This document shows, one piece after another, positions 6,693 to 10,776 of a DNA stretch of 10,776 nt (position 1 is its first letter; each line of letters opens with the position of its first letter). Origin of the DNA: Clostridiales bacterium (lineage in GTDB: Bacteria > Bacillota > Peptococcia > Peptococcales > Peptococcaceae); assembly GCA_003343815.1 (NCBI GenBank), contig QAKL01000009.1, forward strand, positions 1-10,776. Reading direction: 5' to 3'. Under the pieces are notes generated by a model, which was given only the letters and a program-made list of their open reading frames with translations, searched no databases and was not told where the DNA came from. The position numbers were made by a program, and so were the translations under genes.

Positions 6693-8729
6693 ATGGACAA
6701 ATTATCTTCGAAAGTTTTTGTTTGCGGTGTAGACGCGATGGATCCGCGCTTGACACGCAAATACATCGACATGGGACTTATGCCTAATGCTAAAAAGATG
6801 TTGGAGCGCGGGGCGGCGCGAGAGGATCTGGTGATGTTAGGCTGTATGCCTACCGTTACTCCGCCGCAATGGACTACGATGGCTACCGGCGCGACGCCAC
6901 AGGTGCATGGGATTACTTCTTTCTATCGTTTGGGCGGTGATTTGGATTTAATTAATATGAACTTGGACTCCCGCTTGTGCCATGCGGAGCAGCTGTGGAA
7001 TGTCACGGCAGAGGCAGGATTAAAAACTTTGGTTTGGCATTGGCCCGGCAGCGCATGGCCGCCAAGCTCGGACAGCCCTAATTTGACAGTGGTTGACGGC
7101 AGCTCTCCCGGCAGTGTCAATATGAGTACGGCACAAATCGACGGTGAGTATTTGTTTATCGCCAGCGAGGCTAATGAGCGCTTGGCTTTCCGCGCAGGGG
7201 AATCTAACGGCGGTCATGTGCCGTGTGTTATTACCGGTTTAGATGAGCAGGAGGACGATTTCGGCAAGGATTCTTCATGGGGCGGCAATTTCGATCCGGA
7301 GGCTGCGGTCAAAGGCAGCGGCTTTCCGATGTATATTATTGATCCGAATAGTGCCGGACAAGGCAACTATATTGATTTTCCGATTGATGTTGGTTATTCG
7401 CCGATCAAACCGGCGAGCGGCTGGGCGGACGCTCCGGAAAATGCAAAGGAGTTTTTCCTTTTGTTATCCAGCGGTTTGATTCGTCGTCCGGTTTTGATTT
7501 TGCAAAATGAGAACGGTATTTATGACCGTATCGCTATTTATAAAAATAAAAAGAATACCGAGCCGTTGGCGGTGATCCACAATGATGAGTATTTGTCTGA
7601 TTATATTGATGATGCAGTGAAAAAAGATACTCCGGTGAAAGCCAACCGCGATATGCGCGTCTTGGAATTAAGAGAAGACGGCAGCTTCGTCAAGATGTGG
7701 ATTTCCGCCTCGATGGATATGTCGGTCAATATGATGTGGCATCCGACGGAACTTTATCAAGAAATCGTCGATAATATCGGTTTTCCTCCACCGACTTCTA
7801 CTTTGGGCGGCGGCAATAAGGAGCTTTTGATGAAATGCACCAATGCTTGCTGGGAGCATACCTTGGAGTGGCAAAGCGCCAGTTTGCTTTATATGATGGA
7901 GCAAAAGGGGATGGAGGTCGTATTCTCCCATTTCCATGCGCCTGATTTGCAGGATCATATGTTTATTCGCTTTATGAAGAGCGGTCATAACGGCACGACC
8001 AGTGCTGATTATGAGGAGGTCATGCAGGGAGTTTATACGCAGGTAGACCGTTATTTAGGCAAATTTGTGCATTTGCTGGATGAGGGGTGGACTATTTTTG
8101 TAGTATCCGATCATGCACAGGTGTGTCCGACTTACGGTATTCGCGGATTGGGCGATATGGGTATGAACTGCCAGCTGATGGAGGAATTAGGTTTCTTGAC
8201 TTTGAAAACCGATGAAAATGGCAATAAACTGCCGGAGGTTGATTGGAGCAAGACTAAAGCTGTCGCTAACCGCGAGATGCATATATATTTAAACTTGAAA
8301 GGGCGTACCGATCACGGTATCGTTGATCCAGAGGATCAATATCAATTAGAGGAAGAAATCATGACAGCTTTGTACGGACATAAAGATCCTATCAGTGGGC
8401 AGAGGATTATTGCCTTTGCTTTGCGCCGCAAAGATGCGGTCATGATCGGCTTGGGCGCTGAATATCCAATTTGCGGTGATATTATTTACTGCATGGCGGA
8501 GGGCTACGAGCATGACCACGACGACAGTATGCCGACTTCATTGGGCGAGTGCGATACGTCAGTATCTCCGATCTTTTTCGCTGCCGGAGCAGGTATCAAG
8601 CATGGTATTTATACCGAGCGTATGGTCAGACAGACCGATGTCACACCGACTATTGCGATGCTTTTAGGAGTGAGAATGCCGGCGCAGTGCGAGGGCGCTC
8701 CTGTATATCAGATTTTGGATTACAAATAA
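6693..8729 (+). CDS. AlkP-superfamily phosphohydrolase, COG3379 type (paralogue 2)
   Basis: A 678-residue paralogue of the enzyme encoded at 2047-4161, alignable end to end with shared blocks such as DWSKT, YLNLKGR/YINLKGR, HGIV, EDQYQLEE and CEGAPVYQI. Two-metal site residues are all present: D14 (GVDAMDPR), probable nucleophile T56 in PTVTPPQW (53-60), D418 and H422 (PDLQDH), D473 and H474 (SDHAQ), and H609 (HDHDD). Two contexts differ from paralogue 1: SDHAQV replaces SDHGLN, and HDHDD replaces CGHGNG, which suggests a different substrate preference. No signal peptide is visible, so it is probably cytoplasmic. The ATG at 6693 is preferred because AAGGAGG sits at 6678-6684. The in-frame ATG at 6660 would lie inside the inverted repeat and add 11 non-family residues. 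It is divergent from lysR2, its likely regulator, and is closed by a hairpin at 8739-8772. Family call firm, substrate unknown. Confidence 0.88.
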   Translation: MDKLSSKVFVCGVDAMDPRLTRKYIDMGLMPNAKKMLERGAAREDLVMLGCMPTVTPPQWTTMATGATPQVHGITSFYRLGGDLDLINMNLDSRLCHAEQLWNVTAEAGLKTLVWHWPGSAWPPSSDSPNLTVVDGSSPGSVNMSTAQIDGEYLFIASEANERLAFRAGESNGGHVPCVITGLDEQEDDFGKDSSWGGNFDPEAAVKGSGFPMYIIDPNSAGQGNYIDFPIDVGYSPIKPASGWADAPENAKEFFLLLSSGLIRRPVLILQNENGIYDRIAIYKNKKNTEPLAVIHNDEYLSDYIDDAVKKDTPVKANRDMRVLELREDGSFVKMWISASMDMSVNMMWHPTELYQEIVDNIGFPPPTSTLGGGNKELLMKCTNACWEHTLEWQSASLLYMMEQKGMEVVFSHFHAPDLQDHMFIRFMKSGHNGTTSADYEEVMQGVYTQVDRYLGKFVHLLDEGWTIFVVSDHAQVCPTYGIRGLGDMGMNCQLMEELGFLTLKTDENGNKLPEVDWSKTKAVANREMHIYLNLKGRTDHGIVDPEDQYQLEEEIMTALYGHKDPISGQRIIAFALRRKDAVMIGLGAEYPICGDIIYCMAEGYEHDHDDSMPTSLGECDTSVSPIFFAAGAGIKHGIYTERMVRQTDVTPTIAMLLGVRMPAQCEGAPVYQILDYK

Positions 8730-8738
8730 TTGTACGAT

Positions 8739-8772
8739 TAGGGTGTTTGCCGCTTGGCAAACGCCCTATTTT
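8739..8772 (+). terminator. Hairpin terminator after phosphohydrolase 2
   Basis: A 13-bp stem (8739-8751 with 8756-8768, one G-U pair) with a 4-nt GCTT loop, followed by TTTT. The U-tract is short and the ribosome binding site of the next gene begins only a few bases later, so termination may be partial. Confidence 0.65.
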
Positions 8773-8788
8773 GGCAGGGGGGAAGTTT

Positions 8789-9727
8789 ATGCAGCAAAAT
8801 TATAATGAAATGCCTGTTTTGCGGGACAAGCACGCTGCCGATGAGGTGCGTATGATGGCCTCCTTAGGGATGTATCCGCAAGAAATCACGGTGTATGGTT
8901 TGAGTTATTTTAATAACGGTGAAAGGCATTACTTATTGAGTACCGTGCAGCGCAATTTGATTGATTTTTTGAATAATGCTGCCAATGAGCAATACTATCC
9001 TAGCGATATTTACATCTACAGTGAAAGCAGGATGATTCCCGAGGGATATAGCGGAGAAATCACTAACACAGTCAAAGCGGCGGCGGGCAAAAGGTTACAG
9101 CAGATGTATCCGGCGCAGGTTTTTAGGCTTTTGGAGGAGATGCACAGTTTTCAAGCGACGGTCAATTTGGACGAGGATTTTCGGCAGATGCGCGCGCAAC
9201 TGGAGCCGATATTTGATTTAGGCTCAATTGAGGCGTTTCGGGAATTGTGCGTGCGCGCTTTTTTGCGTAAAAATATGACGGAGGCAGTATATCAAAGTCT
9301 GGCTTTGTGGTGCGAGAAAAGAATTGCGGCTATAGAAAGCTATCTACCGTCGTTAAAGGATAAGGAAAAGACTTTTTATGGCTTTGCGGTAGTAAGCGAG
9401 AGCGGGATAACATGTTTCATCAATGCCAATTTGGACGTGATTTATCGAGAAAGATTGGACTATGAGCGGCGCGGGATCATGGTAACGGCGATCTGCAAAA
9501 AGCAATTTCTATACGAGCGGCAAGAGTCGCTGCAAAGCCTGCGCAAATGTATGGAGGAGGAAATCAGAAAAATTTATGACGAAAGGATGCTTGATTTGCT
9601 AAAAAAGACTACTGTCAAGGCTGATTTTTCGATAGAAAGGAAAGAGGAGATTTTTAGCGCATTGGCATCTTTAGGAGATGAGGCGGTAAAAATCGGCGAA
9701 AAGTATGCCAATCGCTGGGGAATTTAA
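8789..9727 (+). CDS. Protein of unknown function, 312 aa
   Basis: I do not recognise this family. The start at ATG 8789 follows an AGGGGGGAA ribosome binding site (8776-8783). The frame is open upstream to 8549, but that part overlaps the phosphohydrolase gene in another frame and the terminator, so it is rejected. The protein looks soluble, with no signal peptide or membrane segment. The first 120 residues are mixed (VYGLSYF, YIYSESRMIPEGY). Residues about 145-190 are helical, about 195-240 look like beta strands (TFYGFAVVSESGITCFINANLDVIYRE region), and 240-310 are strongly helical and charged (MEEEIRKIYDERMLDLL). Six scattered Cys show no clear metal motif. It leads a cluster with a zinc-ribbon protein 15 nt downstream and an ABC ATPase, so a shared task is likely but undefined. 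Confidence 0.8.
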   Translation: MQQNYNEMPVLRDKHAADEVRMMASLGMYPQEITVYGLSYFNNGERHYLLSTVQRNLIDFLNNAANEQYYPSDIYIYSESRMIPEGYSGEITNTVKAAAGKRLQQMYPAQVFRLLEEMHSFQATVNLDEDFRQMRAQLEPIFDLGSIEAFRELCVRAFLRKNMTEAVYQSLALWCEKRIAAIESYLPSLKDKEKTFYGFAVVSESGITCFINANLDVIYRERLDYERRGIMVTAICKKQFLYERQESLQSLRKCMEEEIRKIYDERMLDLLKKTTVKADFSIERKEEIFSALASLGDEAVKIGEKYANRWGI

Positions 9728-9742
9728 ACGGAGGTGAAACAG

Positions 9743-10201
9743 ATGGATAAAAAATGCGATATTTCGGATGAAAAGAACAAGGAAGCTAAGCGGGTGCTGC
9801 TGCTCAACGAGCGGGTAAAGCGCTGCGTGTGTAAATCGTGCGGCGGTAAGCTTAGTTTGCGGATGTTGGATTTTGATGAATTTGAAAAGACACGAATCGA
9901 TATTTTTTGCGATAATTGCGACAGATTGGAGTTTGGCATCGAGCCGGAAATTTATCAAGCGGCGCTTTATTATGTGCAGGAGTATGCGCTTAATTTATAC
10001 CCGGATATGGGCAATACGGCGCTAAGCAAGAAAGCAACGGTCGCTAAAGCTGCGGAGATGATGAGCTGGGTTTTGAAAAGTTTGGGTTATTTGAGCAAGG
10101 ACGGCTTTATTGTACCTCCGGATACCTCAAGCGTGATTAATGGTGAATGTCTGGATTTGACGGATCATTTGCTGGATTGTCTGGAGGAGGAATTGGAATA
10201 A
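9743..10201 (+). CDS. Small zinc-ribbon protein of unknown function, 152 aa
   Basis: Two CxxC pairs 22 residues apart, CKSC (30-33, followed by GG) and CDNC (56-59), form a probable zinc ribbon. An extra Cys lies at 28. The C-terminal half (about 66-152) is mostly helical and acidic at the end (LEEELE). There is no membrane segment or signal. ATG 9743 follows GGAGGTG (9730-9736) with good spacing. A GTG at 9734 in frame would place the ribosome binding site inside the gene. It begins 15 nt after the 312-aa gene and its TAA shares a base with the next gene's ATG, so it belongs to one operon. Zinc ribbons serve in nucleic-acid or protein binding, but nothing here narrows the role. Confidence 0.82.
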   Translation: MDKKCDISDEKNKEAKRVLLLNERVKRCVCKSCGGKLSLRMLDFDEFEKTRIDIFCDNCDRLEFGIEPEIYQAALYYVQEYALNLYPDMGNTALSKKATVAKAAEMMSWVLKSLGYLSKDGFIVPPDTSSVINGECLDLTDHLLDCLEEELE

Positions 10202-10776
10202 TGAGCGCGGAGAAAGAGGTTGTTATTTCTTGTGAGCAGCTGAGCTACCAATCAGGAAAAAAAATGCTGCTTAACCAAATAAATTTGCAGATAAAAAAGG
10301 GTGAGCATTGGCTTTTATATGGGGAAAACGGTTCGGGCAAAACGACGCTTTTAAGCATTTTGGCGGCATGCAAGCGCCAGAGCAAGGGAGTGTTAAAATT
10401 ATGGGGTGAGGAATTGACGGAAGATAATGTTTTGGAGTATAAAAAACGCATAGGTTTTGTCAGCAGCTCCTTTTTTGACGCTAAATATCATGCGGAAAAG
10501 GTACTGGATATTGTTTTGGCGGCGAGGCAGGGAAGTTATGGAGTTGATTATTGTCAGGTGACGGCGCAGGAGGTACGTTTGGCGAAAAAGCTTTTGACGA
10601 AATTGGGTTTAGAGGATAAGATAGAAAGCGAATACGAGCGTTTGTCTAAAGGTCAAAGGCAAAATGTGCTGATAGCACGGGCGCTGATGAACGATGTCGA
10701 TATTTTGCTTTTAGACGAGCCGTCTTCGGGGCTGGATGTCTTGGCGAAGGAGAGATTTAAAATGCTTTTGCAAAGG
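10201..10776 (+). CDS. ABC ATPase of ModF/YlmA (COG1119) type, 3'-truncated by window edge
   Basis: The first 192 residues of an ABC nucleotide-binding domain are visible and the frame is open to the window end. Walker A is GENGSGKTT (41-49), the signature is LSKGQ (148-152), Walker B is DILLLDEP (167-174), and the D-loop is SSGLD (175-179). GEHWLLYGENGSGKTTLL and IGFVSS (84-89) resemble COG1119 proteins, once named for molybdate transport or photorepair. The usual Gln of the Q-loop is replaced by Ser around 88-90. I recall that as common in this family, but did not verify it. No permease partner is visible, so a transport role is not shown. The ATG overlaps the previous stop by one base (TAATG), suggesting translational coupling. 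The C-terminal H-loop and any second domain lie outside the window. Confidence 0.85.
   Translation, partial: MSAEKEVVISCEQLSYQSGKKMLLNQINLQIKKGEHWLLYGENGSGKTTLLSILAACKRQSKGVLKLWGEELTEDNVLEYKKRIGFVSSSFFDAKYHAEKVLDIVLAARQGSYGVDYCQVTAQEVRLAKKLLTKLGLEDKIESEYERLSKGQRQNVLIARALMNDVDILLLDEPSSGLDVLAKERFKMLLQR

Noticed and set aside
8549..8788. N-terminal extension of the 312-aa protein by 80 residues
   Set aside because: It overlaps the end of phosphohydrolase 2 in another frame and crosses the terminator hairpin. A strong ribosome binding site precedes ATG 8789.

Overview
The window is a bacterial chromosome segment with compact gene spacing, moderate G+C and textbook AAGGAGG-type ribosome binding sites before most genes. 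Together with the kinds of proteins encoded, this suggests an anaerobic low-to-mid G+C Bacillota, possibly a Negativicutes gut lineage. That placement is a guess. There are no rRNA or tRNA genes, no CRISPR array and no insertion sequence, and no gene-free stretch exceeds about 240 bases.

Left edge (1-420): the 3' part of an unrecognised gene, ending at a strong hairpin terminator that also serves the convergent permease gene.

Central locus (463-8772): this is the core of the window. Two paralogous AlkP-superfamily phosphohydrolases of the COG3379 type (704 and 678 aa) flank two LysR-type regulators. The first enzyme, on the minus strand, is followed on the same strand by an SLC13/DASS-type anion permease. 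The gap between them holds two tandem hairpins but no U-tract terminator. The second enzyme is on the plus strand, divergent from the intact regulator lysR2. The other regulator, lysR1, has a -1 frameshift in an A5 run at the end of its helix-turn-helix. Both lysR promoters can be read with near-consensus -35/-10 boxes. Both phosphohydrolase genes have perfect 7-bp inverted repeats over or beside a TATAA-type -10 with a poor -35, as expected for activator-dependent promoters. Neither enzyme has a signal peptide. The likely model is uptake of a small anion by the permease and cytoplasmic hydrolysis by the enzymes, with the regulators responding to the substrate or product. The substrate is unknown.

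Right edge (8789-10776): a tight plus-strand cluster of a 312-aa protein of unknown function, a 152-aa zinc-ribbon protein of unknown function, and a ModF/YlmA-like (COG1119) ABC ATPase cut by the window end. Spacing is 15 nt and then a 1-nt TAATG overlap, so they are probably co-transcribed, with the last two translationally coupled.
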